64,000 nucleotides of DNA from assembly GCF_018918005.1 (NCBI RefSeq), contig NZ_JAHLPR010000036.1, positions 1 to 64,000 on the forward strand, in the 5' to 3' direction. Position numbers and translations under genes: made by a program. Shown here in pieces: positions 25,526 through 34,620 of the stretch (within the stretch, counting starts at the first letter, position 1; every line of letters begins with the position of its first letter). The notes under the pieces are model-generated. The model was not told the origin of the DNA. It ran no database searches and saw only the letters and a list, made by a program, of their open reading frames with translations. The stretch is from Paenibacillus sp. MSJ-34. Lineage in GTDB: Bacteria; Bacillota; Bacilli; Paenibacillales; Paenibacillaceae.

Positions 25526-25655
25526 CGGTGCTTATACAGCAATATATCGAGAAGGCCGGGAGCGGTCTTTATATTTCTTGCCGCAGTTTGTTGCAGGCAT
25601 GGACTATAAAGTGCCTTGTTTCTTGTCTTCGCCGGACTATAACCATTTCGAAACA

Positions 25656-25681
25656 ACCTCTACTTCGGTAGAGGTTTTTTT
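25656..25681 (+). terminator. trp leader attenuator terminator
   Basis: ACCTCTAC (25656-25663), TTCG tetraloop, GTAGAGGT (25668-25675), then seven T. It lies 43 bases before trpE and is the expected stop point when TRAP occupies the upstream triplets. Confidence 0.92.
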
Positions 25682-25723
25682 ATTTTCGGCCAACTCGATC
25701 AAGCGAAACGAGGAGTGATGTTC

Positions 25724-27277
25724 ATGGCGACCCCTGATGTGGATAAAGTGATTCGGCTTGCGCAAGAGTACAACTTGATTCCGCTGGTACGGACGTTAAT
25801 GGCGGATACGGAAACGCCGATTCGCATCTTTCAACACTTTTACCAAGACCGGCGGGCATTTTTACTGGAAAGTGTCGAGGGTGGCGTGAAATGGGCCCGC
25901 TACTCCTTTATCGGGACCGATCCGTTCTTGATGATCAAGGGCAAGATGGGCATGATGGAGATCGAGACGAAAGACGGCGTCCGCAAGATGGAAGGGAAGC
26001 CGATCGAAACGTTGAAGTCGTATTTGCGCTCCTTCCGCAGCCCTTCGCTTGCGGAACTGCCGCCGTTTACGGGCGGAGCGATCGGATTTTTCGGTTACGA
26101 TCTGCTTCAGTATTACGAACAGCTGCCCGCCCATGAGCTCGACGATATGCAGATGAACGACATTCAATTTATGTTTTGCGACCAAGTGATTGTGTTTGAT
26201 CATATGAAGCAGCAAATTCAAGTGATCGCCAACGTGCATATCCCGGACAAAGCGACCGACGAGCAAATTAGACAAGCGTACGAAACGACGTCGCGCAAGA
26301 TCGATGCCGCCGTCGAAAAGTTGAAGCAGCCGATCTCGTATGCCGTGATGAGCGGCAAACCGATCCCGGAAGACGTCGATCTCGGGGAAGTGCATTCCAA
26401 TGTGACGAAGGAACGGTTCCTGAGCAATGTCGAGCGGGCCAAGGAGTATATTCGCGCCGGGGACATCTTTCAAGTCGTCTTATCGCAGCGGTTCCATATC
26501 GCGACAGACGTTTCGCCGCTCCATGTATACCGCGTATTGCGAACGATGAATCCGTCGCCGTATATGTATTATTTGAAGATGGACGACGAGATCATCGTCG
26601 GAACGTCGCCGGAAGCGTTGGTGAAGGTGGATGGGGAACGGGTGGAAACGAAGCCGATCGCCGGCACGAGACCGCGAGGGAAGACAACGGAAGAGGATGA
26701 GGCGCTCGAGCGGGAATTGCTCGCCGACGAGAAAGAGCGCGCCGAGCATGTCATGCTCGTCGATCTGGGGCGAAACGATATCGGGCGCGTGGCCGAATTC
26801 GGTACGGTGCGCTGCGACTCGTACATGGAGATCGAACGGTATTCGCACGTGATGCATATCGTTTCGAATATTTCCGGCAAGCTTAGGCATGACAAAGACT
26901 TTTTCGATGCGTTCATCTCCTGCTTGCCTGCGGGAACGTTATCCGGCGCGCCGAAGTTAAGAGCAATGGAAATTATTGCGGAATTGGAGAAGGAAGCGCG
27001 CGGAGCGTACGGAGGCGCGATCGGATACCTCGGATTCGGCGGAAATATGGATACTTGCATTACGATCCGGACGATCATTTTCAAGCAAGGGAAAGCGTAC
27101 GTCCAGGCGGGAGCGGGGATCGTATGGGATTCGATTCCGGAGAGCGAATATTTGGAGACGCAGAATAAGGCGAAAGCGATGCTGAAAGCGATTCGGATGG
27201 CGGAAGAAATATTCGTGACGAAGCTTCCCGAGGACGAGAAGCGGTTCACGAACTTGGATTATTTCGTAAAAGCATAG
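25724..27277 (+). CDS. trpE: Anthranilate synthase component I
   Basis: Converts chorismate and ammonia or glutamine-derived ammonia to anthranilate. The chorismate-binding domain has PSPYMYYLKM, GTSPEALVKV, KPIAGTRPRG and the HVMLVDLGRNDIGRV block; the N-terminal domain has the LLES allosteric tryptophan region. ATG 25724 is nine bases after CGAGGAG; earlier ATG/GTG codons in frame are too close. Product 517 residues. No trpG follows, so the glutaminase subunit is probably PabA encoded elsewhere, as in B. subtilis. Confidence 0.97.
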   Translation: MATPDVDKVIRLAQEYNLIPLVRTLMADTETPIRIFQHFYQDRRAFLLESVEGGVKWARYSFIGTDPFLMIKGKMGMMEIETKDGVRKMEGKPIETLKSYLRSFRSPSLAELPPFTGGAIGFFGYDLLQYYEQLPAHELDDMQMNDIQFMFCDQVIVFDHMKQQIQVIANVHIPDKATDEQIRQAYETTSRKIDAAVEKLKQPISYAVMSGKPIPEDVDLGEVHSNVTKERFLSNVERAKEYIRAGDIFQVVLSQRFHIATDVSPLHVYRVLRTMNPSPYMYYLKMDDEIIVGTSPEALVKVDGERVETKPIAGTRPRGKTTEEDEALERELLADEKERAEHVMLVDLGRNDIGRVAEFGTVRCDSYMEIERYSHVMHIVSNISGKLRHDKDFFDAFISCLPAGTLSGAPKLRAMEIIAELEKEARGAYGGAIGYLGFGGNMDTCITIRTIIFKQGKAYVQAGAGIVWDSIPESEYLETQNKAKAMLKAIRMAEEIFVTKLPEDEKRFTNLDYFVKA

Positions 27278-27293
27278 AAAGGGGCGGACGGGC

Positions 27294-28319
27294 ATGATGA
27301 AACAAGCGATTGGGAAATTGATTGCCGGAGAGGACTTGTCGCGCGAGGAAGCGCGTTCGGTTATGGATGAAATTATGGAGGGCCGCGCGACGCAGGCGCA
27401 AATCGGGAGCATTCTGACGGCGCTTCGCATCAAAGGAGAGACGATCGACGAAATTACCGGCTTCGCCGAATCGATGCGGAGCAAATCGAATCGGCTCCGA
27501 ACCGAACAGTATCGATTGCTCGATACATGCGGCACCGGCGGATCGGGCATTCACAAATTCAATATTTCGACGGCTTCGGCCATTATCGCCTCTTCGGTAT
27601 CGGTCCGGGTCGCCAAGCACGGCAACCGGTCCGCATCCGGAAGGGCGGGCAGCGCGGATGTGCTGGAAGCGCTGGGCGTCAATATTAATTTAACTAGCGA
27701 TCAAGCGGCAAAATGTTTGGACGAGATCGGCATTTGCTTTCTGTTCGCGCAGCTTTACCATCCTTCGATGAAGCATGCGGCCGCGCCGCGCAAAGAACTC
27801 GGCGTACGGACGATTTTCAATATGCTCGGCCCGTTGACGAATCCGGCGGGAGCGGACCGGCAATTGCTCGGCATTTACGACCGCGGCAAGACAGCGACGA
27901 TCGCCTCGGTCATGCAGCAGCTCGGCCTGAAACGGGCGATGGTCGTATCGAGCCACGACGGATTGGACGAAATCAGCATTTCCGCTCCAACGCAAGTATC
28001 GGAGCTGGTCGGCGGCGATATTCGAACGTACGATATCGATCCGGAGGCGATCGGGCTTCGGACTTATCCGATCAACGAAGTATTGGGCGGAGACGCCGCT
28101 ACGAACGCGAACATTATTCGCCGCGTCCTGCAAGGGGAGCAAGGCGCATACCGGGACGTCGTATTGGCCAACGCCGGCGCATGCATTTACGTCTCCGGGC
28201 TGGCTCCGTCGATTCAGGACGGCGTGCGGGCGGCGGCGGAAGCGATCGACACGGGCAAAGCTTACGCAAAATTGCAACAATTAATTGAAACGACAGGAGA
28301 ACTGAGCTATGTTTCTTGA
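27294..28319 (+). CDS. trpD: Anthranilate phosphoribosyltransferase
   Basis: Joins anthranilate to PRPP. The PRPP loop reads DTCGTGGSGIHKFNIS (about residues 76-91), where a serine replaces the aspartate and a lysine the threonine common in other Bacilli; the following KHGNRSASGRAGSADVLE and the substrate loop HAAAPRKELGVRT are conserved. Length 341. Two ATG codons (27294, 27297) follow AAAGGGG. It overlaps trpC by eleven bases. Confidence 0.97.
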   Translation: MMKQAIGKLIAGEDLSREEARSVMDEIMEGRATQAQIGSILTALRIKGETIDEITGFAESMRSKSNRLRTEQYRLLDTCGTGGSGIHKFNISTASAIIASSVSVRVAKHGNRSASGRAGSADVLEALGVNINLTSDQAAKCLDEIGICFLFAQLYHPSMKHAAAPRKELGVRTIFNMLGPLTNPAGADRQLLGIYDRGKTATIASVMQQLGLKRAMVVSSHDGLDEISISAPTQVSELVGGDIRTYDIDPEAIGLRTYPINEVLGGDAATNANIIRRVLQGEQGAYRDVVLANAGACIYVSGLAPSIQDGVRAAAEAIDTGKAYAKLQQLIETTGELSYVS

Positions 28320-29121
28320 CCGTATTGTAGCAACGAAGAAAGAAGAAGTGAACAGGCTCGCGGAAACGTTTCGGCTGGAGGAAGCCGAACGGAATATCGC
28401 GAAGATGCCGGCATGTTTAGGGTTCGAGCGAGCGCTTGCCGCGAAGCGCAAGCGCGAGGTCGGTTTGATCGCCGAAGTGAAGAAAGCTTCGCCGTCCAAA
28501 GGGTTGATCCGCCCCGATTTTCATCCGGTCGAGATCGCCCGTTCTTACGAAGCCGCGGGTACCGATTGTATTTCCGTATTGACGGATGAAACGTATTTTC
28601 AAGGAAGCAACGATTATTTGACATCGGTGCGTCGAGCCGTCGGCGTTCCGATTCTGCGCAAAGACTTTACGATCGACGCGCGGCAAATTTACGAAGCGAG
28701 ATTGATCGGCGCAGACGCGATTTTGTTGATCGCGGCGATATTAACGCCTTCCCAAATCGCGGAATATATCGATACGGCCAAATCGATCGGCCTGGACGCG
28801 CTCGTCGAAGTGCATGACAGCGCCGAATTGGAGGCGGTGCTGGAGTTGAACAAAGCGACGTTGATCGGCATCAACAACCGCAATTTGCATACGTTCGAAA
28901 CGGATTTGCGCACGACCGAGCGTTTGATCGGCCAGATGCCGGACGGCGTTACCATTGTAAGCGAGAGCGGCATCGCCGGACCGGAAGATATCGAGTTCGT
29001 ACGAGCGGCCGGAGCGCATGCCGTCCTGATCGGCGAACATTTCATGCGGCAGCCGGTCGTCGCGCAAGGCGTTACGGATTTGCTCGGGCCGGTACGGAAC
29101 GAAGGGGGCGTGCGCTCATGA
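28309..29121 (+). CDS. trpC: Indole-3-glycerol phosphate synthase
   Basis: Ring-closing decarboxylase on a TIM barrel. Catalytic segments are IAEVKKASPSKG (first catalytic lysine region), ILRKDFTID, GINNRNLHTFETD and VSESGI. Length 270. Its start overlaps the trpD end, and its stop overlaps trpF by four bases, so all trp genes are probably translationally coupled. Confidence 0.97.
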   Translation: MFLDRIVATKKEEVNRLAETFRLEEAERNIAKMPACLGFERALAAKRKREVGLIAEVKKASPSKGLIRPDFHPVEIARSYEAAGTDCISVLTDETYFQGSNDYLTSVRRAVGVPILRKDFTIDARQIYEARLIGADAILLIAAILTPSQIAEYIDTAKSIGLDALVEVHDSAELEAVLELNKATLIGINNRNLHTFETDLRTTERLIGQMPDGVTIVSESGIAGPEDIEFVRAAGAHAVLIGEHFMRQPVVAQGVTDLLGPVRNEGGVRS

Positions 29122-29837
29122 CGGCGACGGTGAAAATATGTGGACTGCAAACGGTTGAACTGCTAGAATCGATGATAAACTTGCCGGTCGATCAAGTCGG
29201 CTTCGTGTTCGCCAAGAGCAAGCGGCAAGTCGATGCGGAGAAGGCACGGACGATGATCGACTTTATTCGCGCACAGAAGGGCTTTGCCCCTTTGACGGTC
29301 GGCGTGTTTGTCAATCCGGCCAAGGAAGAGTTGCAGGCGGTTTTGTCCAAAGCCGAATTGGACGTCGTGCAGCTGCACGGGCAGGAAACGCCGGAATTTT
29401 GCCGTTGGGTGAAAGAGACGTTCGGAGTGCAAGTATATAAAAGCTGTTCCATTGCGACCGCTCGCGAAGATGGCGGTACGGCCGCAAGCGGCGCTGAGAA
29501 CGCCGCGGGGGTGGCGGTCCTGAAGGACGGAGCGATGGAGCGGATAGCGGCGTATGCAGGAGCCGTCGACGCGATTTTGCTCGATACGTACGATCCGGAG
29601 CAGGCGGGGGGATCGGGCAAAGCGTTCGCATGGGATCGGATTCCGCGCTATCAAGCTTGGGCGCGCGAGGCAGGCGTGAAATTGCTCGTCGCCGGCGGCC
29701 TGGATGCGGATAACGTCGCCGGATTGATCGAAGCGTATGGGCCGGACGGCGTCGACGTCTCGAGCGGCGTGGAAACGGACGGCGTGAAAGATATCGCGAA
29801 AATTACGGCATTTGTGGAAAGGGTGAAAATCGGATGA
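29118..29837 (+). CDS. trpF: Phosphoribosylanthranilate isomerase
   Basis: TIM-barrel isomerase with the N-terminal VKICGLQ, the VQLHGQE segment, [18 protein letters not shown] and the C-terminal phosphate loop [13 protein letters not shown]. At 239 residues it is longer than most TrpF; the excess is an alanine- and glycine-rich insertion at about residues 115-135 before the catalytic LLDTY strand. Its start overlaps trpC and its stop overlaps trpB. Confidence 0.95.
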   Translation: MTATVKICGLQTVELLESMINLPVDQVGFVFAKSKRQVDAEKARTMIDFIRAQKGFAPLTVGVFVNPAKEELQAVLSKAELDVVQLHGQETPEFCRWVKETFGVQVYKSCSIATAREDGGTAASGAENAAGVAVLKDGAMERIAAYAGAVDAILLDTYDPEQAGGSGKAFAWDRIPRYQAWAREAGVKLLVAGGLDADNVAGLIEAYGPDGVDVSSGVETDGVKDIAKITAFVERVKIG

Positions 29838-31045
29838 ATCGAGTACCGGATGAGAACGGACGGTTCGGCGGGTTTGGCGGACGTTACGTTCCCGAAACGT
29901 TGATGAACGCATTGTTTGAATTGGAGGAAGCATATAACCGATTTGCCGAAGATTCCGAATTTACGGCAGAGGTCAACTATTTGTTGAAGCAATATTCCGG
30001 ACGGCCGACGACATTATATTACGCGCAGCGGCTGACGGAGCATCTCGGCGGCGCTAAAGTATATTTGAAGCGCGAGGATTTGAATCATACCGGAGCCCAT
30101 AAAATTAACAATACGATCGGACAGGCCGTCCTGGCGAAGCGGATGGGCAAGAAGAAAGTGATTGCCGAGACGGGCGCGGGCCAACACGGCGTAGCAACGG
30201 CGACGGTAGCGGCTTTGCTCGGTTTGGAATGCAAAGTTTTCATGGGCGAGGAAGATACGAAGAGGCAACAATTGAACGTATTCCGCATGAAGCTGCTCGG
30301 AGCCGAAGTGGTGCCGGTGTTGTCCGGAACGCGGACGCTGAAAGACGCGTGCAACGAAACGCTGCGTTACTGGGTGAGCAACGTGCAGGATACGTTTTAT
30401 ATTCTCGGCTCCGTTACCGGGCCGCATCCTTATCCGATGATGGTCCGCAACTTCCAGCGCATTATCGGCGACGAAGCCCGCAAGCAAATTCTTGAAACGG
30501 AAGGGCGCCTTCCCGACGTTGTGGTCGCGGCCGTGGGAGGCGGCAGCAACGCGATGGGCATTTTCTATCCGTTCGTTCAGGACGAAACGGTCCGGCTGGT
30601 CGGCGTGGAGGCGGCGGGGAGAGGCGTCGACACGCCTTATCATGCGGCTACGATGACGAAAGGAAGCCAAGGCGTATTTCAAGGCTCCTTCAGCTATTTG
30701 CTGCAGGACGAATACGGCCAGGTTCAACCGGCCCATTCCATTTCGGCCGGACTCGATTATCCGGGTATCGGTCCGGAACACGCGTATTTGAAAGACAGCG
30801 GCCGGGCGCAATATGTGCCGATCACGGACGGCGAAGCGCTCGACGCCTTGCAGCTGTTATGCCGGACGGAAGGCATTATCCCGGCGCTCGAATCGGCGCA
30901 TGCCGTCGCGCAAACGATCAAGATTGCTCCGACCATGGGCAAGGATGATATTATCGTCGTTAGTTTATCCGGCCGCGGAGATAAGGACGTTGAGTCGATC
31001 ATGAACTATTTGGGAGGTGGCTTGGATGGCTACGAATCGCATTGA
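29834..31045 (+). CDS. trpB: Tryptophan synthase beta chain
   Basis: PLP enzyme that condenses indole with serine. The PLP lysine lies in [13 protein letters not shown] (about residues 82-94); the catalytic GAGQHG loop and the phosphate-binding GGGSNAMG are intact, with the C-terminal SGRGDKD. Length 403. It overlaps trpA by 20 bases, whose product forms the alpha-beta complex with it. Confidence 0.98.
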   Translation: MNRVPDENGRFGGFGGRYVPETLMNALFELEEAYNRFAEDSEFTAEVNYLLKQYSGRPTTLYYAQRLTEHLGGAKVYLKREDLNHTGAHKINNTIGQAVLAKRMGKKKVIAETGAGQHGVATATVAALLGLECKVFMGEEDTKRQQLNVFRMKLLGAEVVPVLSGTRTLKDACNETLRYWVSNVQDTFYILGSVTGPHPYPMMVRNFQRIIGDEARKQILETEGRLPDVVVAAVGGGSNAMGIFYPFVQDETVRLVGVEAAGRGVDTPYHAATMTKGSQGVFQGSFSYLLQDEYGQVQPAHSISAGLDYPGIGPEHAYLKDSGRAQYVPITDGEALDALQLLCRTEGIIPALESAHAVAQTIKIAPTMGKDDIIVVSLSGRGDKDVESIMNYLGGGLDGYESH

Positions 31046-31838
31046 TCAAACGTTCGAACGGCTCGCTCAGGAAGGGAAGACCGCGCTGATCCCGTTCTTG
31101 ACGGTCGGGGATCCGTCGATCGCGATGACGATCGAAATATTGAAACAACTGGAGCTTGCCGGAGCGGATATCGTCGAGCTCGGCGTTCCGTATTCCGATC
31201 CGCTTGCGGACGGCCCTGTCATCCAGCGCGCTTCGGAACGGGCGCTTGAAAGCCGGATTACGATTCTCGATTGCATTCATGTCGCGAAGGAAGCGAGAGA
31301 TCAAGGCGTGCAACTCCCGTTCATCTTGTTTACGTATTATAATCCGGTGCTGCAGCTCGGCCTGGATTCATTCTTCGAACTGCTGCAGGCTAACGATATA
31401 AGCGGAATGATTATTCCGGATTTGCCGTTCGAAGAAGACGCGGAAGTCCGCGAACGGGCGGCTGCGGCGGGCATTCATCTGATTCCGCTTGTCGCGCCGA
31501 CGTCCAATGACCGTATCGCCAAAATCGTCAGCCGCGCCGGCGGATTTATATATTGCGTTTCTTCGCTCGGCGTAACGGGGGTTAGAGCCGCATTCCATGA
31601 AGGAATCGGGCAATTTATCGCTACGGTGAAAGAGCATGCCTCGGTTCCGGTTGCCGTCGGATTCGGCATTTCCAATAACGATCAATTCCGCATGTTCTCG
31701 CAGCTTTGCGACGGCGTCGTCGTCGGAAGCGCAATCGTGCGCGAAATCGAACAGGCGCTGCCGCTGCTCGGCTCCCCGTCTACGAAAGATCAAGGACTCT
31801 TGCAAATCCAAAATTTTGTGCGACAATTAAAAGCATGA
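31026..31838 (+). CDS. trpA: Tryptophan synthase alpha chain
   Basis: Cleaves indole-3-glycerol phosphate and channels indole to TrpB. Catalytic glutamate is in [17 protein letters not shown] and catalytic aspartate in the PDLPFEE segment; GVTGVR and GFGISN form the phosphate site. ATG 31026 has GGGAGGTGG six bases upstream, making 270 residues; the upstream in-frame GTG lies inside that site. Confidence 0.97.
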   Translation: MATNRIDQTFERLAQEGKTALIPFLTVGDPSIAMTIEILKQLELAGADIVELGVPYSDPLADGPVIQRASERALESRITILDCIHVAKEARDQGVQLPFILFTYYNPVLQLGLDSFFELLQANDISGMIIPDLPFEEDAEVRERAAAAGIHLIPLVAPTSNDRIAKIVSRAGGFIYCVSSLGVTGVRAAFHEGIGQFIATVKEHASVPVAVGFGISNNDQFRMFSQLCDGVVVGSAIVREIEQALPLLGSPSTKDQGLLQIQNFVRQLKA

Positions 31839-31853
31839 AAACAGAAAGGATGA

Positions 31854-32957
31854 TTGCCGGTGCAACCGAAACCGAATATAGTGAATTTGCCGATATACCA
31901 GCCTGGGAAACCGATGGAAGAAGTGAAGCGGGAACTCGGATTAAGCGAAGTGATCAAGCTCGCATCGAACGAAAATCCGTACGGTTGTTCCGATAAGGCG
32001 AAACAGGCGATTGCCGATGAAATCCGTAACACCAGCATTTACCCCGACGGATTCGCCGTCGATTTGACGGCCGCCGTCGCCGAACATTTAGGCGTCGGGA
32101 CGAATCAAATCGTGTTCGGAGCGGGTTCCGACGAAGTGATTCTTATGATTGCGCGCGCTTTCGTTACGCCTGGCGACGAAACGATTATGGCGGATCAAAC
32201 GTTCCCGCAATATAAACATAACACCGACATCGAAGGGGCGCTTGCGATCGAAGTGCCCCTTCGGGACGGTACGCACGACTTGCAAGCGATGCTCGGCAAA
32301 GTGACGGACAAGACGAAAATCATTTGGGTTTGCAATCCGAACAATCCAACGGGTACGATCGTTTCGCATGACGAACTTATTCGTTTTATCGAACAGGTGC
32401 CCGAGACGGTTATGGTCGTGCTTGACGAGGCTTATTGCGAATATGTTACCGATCCTTCCTATCCGGACGGTCTCGCTTTGCTTCGCCGTTTCAAAAACGT
32501 CGTTTTATTGCGCACATTTTCCAAAATTTACGGATTGGCCAGCCTCCGGATCGGATACGGCGTCGGCCATCCGGATGTGATTAAATTGATCAATCAAGTG
32601 CGCGAGCCGTTTAATACGACACGTTTCGGCCAAGCGGCGGCGCTTGCGGCGCTTCAGGACCGGCAGTTCATCGAACAATGCCGCAGCAGCAATGCTGCGG
32701 GCATCGAATATTTGCAAAAGGAATTTGCCCGTTTAGGGTTGTCCTCCTTCCCGGCGCATGGTAATTTTATTATGGTGGACGTGAAGCGGCCCGCCTCTCA
32801 AGTATTCGACGGATTGCTGCGCAAAGGCATCATTACGCGCGCCGGCCACAAGATGTACCCTACTTATATTCGCGTGACGGTAGGATCGCCGGAGCAAAAC
32901 GATAAGTTCGTTCATGCGCTGGAACAAGTAATGAATGAAATTCCCGTCGAAGCTTAA
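31854..32957 (+). CDS. hisC: Histidinol-phosphate aminotransferase
   Basis: PLP aminotransferase for histidine synthesis that in Bacillus also serves aromatic amino acids, which explains its place in this operon. The PLP lysine is in RTFSKIYGLASLRIGYG, with CNPNNPTG and DEAYCEY as cofactor contacts. Start is TTG 31854 after AGAAAGGA; GTG 31860 is a close alternative. Length 367. It follows trpA by 15 bases. Confidence 0.96.
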   Translation: MPVQPKPNIVNLPIYQPGKPMEEVKRELGLSEVIKLASNENPYGCSDKAKQAIADEIRNTSIYPDGFAVDLTAAVAEHLGVGTNQIVFGAGSDEVILMIARAFVTPGDETIMADQTFPQYKHNTDIEGALAIEVPLRDGTHDLQAMLGKVTDKTKIIWVCNPNNPTGTIVSHDELIRFIEQVPETVMVVLDEAYCEYVTDPSYPDGLALLRRFKNVVLLRTFSKIYGLASLRIGYGVGHPDVIKLINQVREPFNTTRFGQAAALAALQDRQFIEQCRSSNAAGIEYLQKEFARLGLSSFPAHGNFIMVDVKRPASQVFDGLLRKGIITRAGHKMYPTYIRVTVGSPEQNDKFVHALEQVMNEIPVEA

Positions 32958-32980
32958 TCTATTGTAAATGAGTGAAGTCA

Positions 32981-34075
32981 ATGACAACGAAAATCGCGAT
33001 TTTTGGAGTCGGACTCATCGGTGGATCCCTGGCTCTTTGCTTTAAAGGCAAGCCGGGGATGACCGTCGTCGGACATTCCAATAACCCGGACTCGGTTCGC
33101 AAATATATGGCGCGGAATGTAGTCGATTTCGCGACGACGTCCATGAGCGAAGCGGCGGAAGACGCCGATTTTATTTTTTTATGTGTTCCCGTAGGCAGGC
33201 TGGAAGCGTATTTGGAAGAGCTAAGCAGGCTGCCGCTGAAACCGGGATGCATCATTACCGATGTCGGCAGCACGAAAGCGTCGATCGCCGCTTGCGCGCG
33301 GCGGATCGATCTGCGGGACGCCCATTTTATCGGAGGGCATCCGATGGCCGGATCGGAGCGGTCCGGCGTGGAAGCGGCGACTTCGCTGCTGTTCGAGAAC
33401 GCCTTCTATGTGCTTACGCCGGAGCCGGACGGTTCGGAAGAAGCCTATGAGAGCCTTCGCCGGCTCTTGCTGCATACGAGAGCGCAAATCGTCAGGGTAG
33501 ATCCGAAGCTGCATGACGATATCGTCGGCGCCATTAGCCATTTGCCGCATATTATCGCCGTCGCGCTCGTCAATCAGATTAAAGGGTATAACGAAACGAA
33601 CGCGCTCTACCGCAGCCTGGCTGCGGGAGGCTTCCGCGACATTACGCGGATCGCATCGAGCGATCCGGTTATATGGCGCGATATATTGCTGAACAACAAG
33701 GAAGTCCTGCTGGCGTTGCTGGAGGACTGGAACGGCGAAGTCGCTCATTTTATCGATTTGCTGAAACGCGGGGACGGGGAAGGGATCGAGCAAGCATTCA
33801 ACGAAGCGAGCCGGTTCCGCAGCGGATTGCCGGAGCGGCGGAAAGGAATAATAACGTCCTTGTACGATCTGTATGTCGACGTGCCCGACCATCCGGGAAT
33901 TATCGGCAAAATCGCGACAGAACTCGGCAACAGCCACGTCAATCTCAGCAACCTGCAAATTATCGAGAGCAGGGAGGACGTTCCCGGCGTGCTTCGCCTG
34001 TCCTTCCGCAACGAGGAGGATAAGGATCGGGCGTACGCTCTGCTCGAGTCGATGGATTTTAAAGTATACGTATAG
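32981..34075 (+). CDS. tyrA: Prephenate dehydrogenase with C-terminal ACT domain
   Basis: Oxidises prephenate to 4-hydroxyphenylpyruvate for tyrosine. The Rossmann loop FGVGLIGGSLAL is near the N-terminus, with TDVGSTK and GGHPMAGSERSG as substrate region motifs; an ACT domain (about residues 295-364, DVPDHPGIIGKIATELG) suggests feedback by tyrosine. ATG 32981 is preferred to the in-frame GTG 32972. In B. subtilis aroE (EPSP synthase) comes next; here it does not. Confidence 0.96.
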   Translation: MTTKIAIFGVGLIGGSLALCFKGKPGMTVVGHSNNPDSVRKYMARNVVDFATTSMSEAAEDADFIFLCVPVGRLEAYLEELSRLPLKPGCIITDVGSTKASIAACARRIDLRDAHFIGGHPMAGSERSGVEAATSLLFENAFYVLTPEPDGSEEAYESLRRLLLHTRAQIVRVDPKLHDDIVGAISHLPHIIAVALVNQIKGYNETNALYRSLAAGGFRDITRIASSDPVIWRDILLNNKEVLLALLEDWNGEVAHFIDLLKRGDGEGIEQAFNEASRFRSGLPERRKGIITSLYDLYVDVPDHPGIIGKIATELGNSHVNLSNLQIIESREDVPGVLRLSFRNEEDKDRAYALLESMDFKVYV

Positions 34076-34104
34076 AGCCGTTGGATGACGAAATATATGG
34101 GACG

Positions 34105-34150
34105 ATGCCGCCGCCTGACGAACCGATTTTGGAGGCGTTCCAGGCGGCAT
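34105..34150 (+). terminator. Inverted repeat after tyrA, weak terminator
   Basis: ATGCCGCC (34105-34112) pairs with GGCGGCAT (34143-34150) across a 30-base loop; only a short T-rich tail (TTTGTT) follows. Confidence 0.4.
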
Positions 34151-34195
34151 TTGTTCCCTAAATCCATGCGCCCCCGAAAAAGTGAAAAACAACTG

Positions 34196-34224
34196 TTGAC
34201 AAAATGAAAACGTATACATATAAT
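34196..34224 (+). promoter_or_regulatory. Perfect-consensus SigA promoter for a candidate small RNA
   Basis: TTGACA (34196-34201), 17-base spacer, TATAAT (34219-34224). Both hexamers and the spacing are exact consensus, the best promoter in the window. Confidence 0.85.
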
Positions 34225-34230
34225 AAAACT

Positions 34231-34310
34231 ACAGTATGGTTTCTCTCCACTCCTATCCAAATACATGGCACTTTTGTGCAGCCACCTGATTTTCAGGTGG
34301 TTCTTTTTTT
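34231..34310 (+). ncRNA. Candidate small RNA of about 80 nucleotides
   Basis: Runs from the predicted start point near 34231 to the terminator T-tract at 34304-34310. The 5' part is unpaired and pyrimidine-rich (TTTCTCTCCACTCCTATCC, 34240-34258), with anti-Shine-Dalgarno character; then come a GCAC-TTTT-GTGC hairpin (34268-34279) and the terminator hairpin. No ribosome site with an open frame is seen. This layout is that of trans-acting base-pairing RNAs. An alternative is a terminated leader of the downstream sigma gene. Identity with a named RNA cannot be claimed. Confidence 0.6.
34282..34310 (+). terminator. Intrinsic terminator of the small-RNA locus
   Basis: CCACCTGA (34282-34289), TTT loop, TCAGGTGG (34293-34300), then TTC and seven T. 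Confidence 0.92.
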
Positions 34311-34539
34311 ATTCTTAAAAAATATTTATCCTTGGACGAGCCAAGATATGATACAATAAGAGAGGTATGTTTTCAAAAAAATGGTGTAGTTTGCTAATAG
34401 AAGGTTATCGACTTTCCTACATAGGTTTTGGTAGATTTCTGACACGGATGCTTTGCCGTCCTATTGGCGATAAAACTTGCTTTCTATATATTCGGAACGA
34501 TTCATTCGAAGAAAAGGATAAATTTTTGCGGAATACCGC

Positions 34540-34563
34540 AACTTTTTCTGCCCTGTTCGGTAT
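34540..34563 (+). promoter_or_regulatory. Possible ECF-type promoter for the sigma gene
   Basis: AACTTT (34540-34545), then CGGTAT (34558-34563), with 15 bases between the AAC and CG elements. This fits the general AAC/CG pattern of ECF promoters, as expected for autoregulation. The match is weak. Confidence 0.3.
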
Positions 34564-34590
34564 TAATATGTAATTCGAACTGGGAGGAAC

Positions 34591-34620
34591 ATGGTTGGTC
34601 AAGGAGGATCTCATCGATGA
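34591..34620 (+). CDS. Nine-codon leader peptide overlapping the sigma gene start
   Basis: ATG 34591 follows GGGAGGAAC. The frame encodes MVGQGGSHR and stops at TGA 34618-34620, which overlaps the sigma-factor ATG at 34617. The Shine-Dalgarno of the sigma gene (AAGGAGGATC) lies inside this frame. It may couple translation of the sigma factor to this mini-frame. The evidence is positional only. Confidence 0.4.
   Translation: MVGQGGSHR

Larger units (their letters stand above)
25366..25723 (+). other. trp operon control region
   Basis: The 358-base gap between aroH and trpE holds a SigA promoter (25420-25448), TRAP triplets (25458-25525), about 130 bases able to form further hairpins, and a terminator (25656-25681). 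GTAGAG (25493-25498), inside the TRAP region, is complementary to CTCTAC (25658-25663), the 5' arm of the terminator, so it can form a competing antiterminator. Confidence 0.8.
34076..34616. other. Intergenic region between tyrA and the ECF sigma gene
   Basis: About 540 bases. It holds a weak terminator-like repeat for tyrA, a consensus promoter with a terminator 58 bases past its start (candidate small RNA, 34231-34310), the small repeat CTTGG-ACGAG-CCAAG (34331-34345), a possible ECF promoter (34540-34563) and a nine-codon leader frame (34591-34620). Confidence 0.65.

Noticed and set aside
25519-25668. A 49-codon frame in the trp leader as a leader peptide with regulatory tryptophan
   Set aside because: Only one tryptophan codon, no convincing ribosome site, and TRAP triplets already explain the control.
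25440-25690. T-box riboswitch in the trp leader
   Set aside because: The conserved TGGNACCGCG sequence is absent, and the triplet array fits TRAP.
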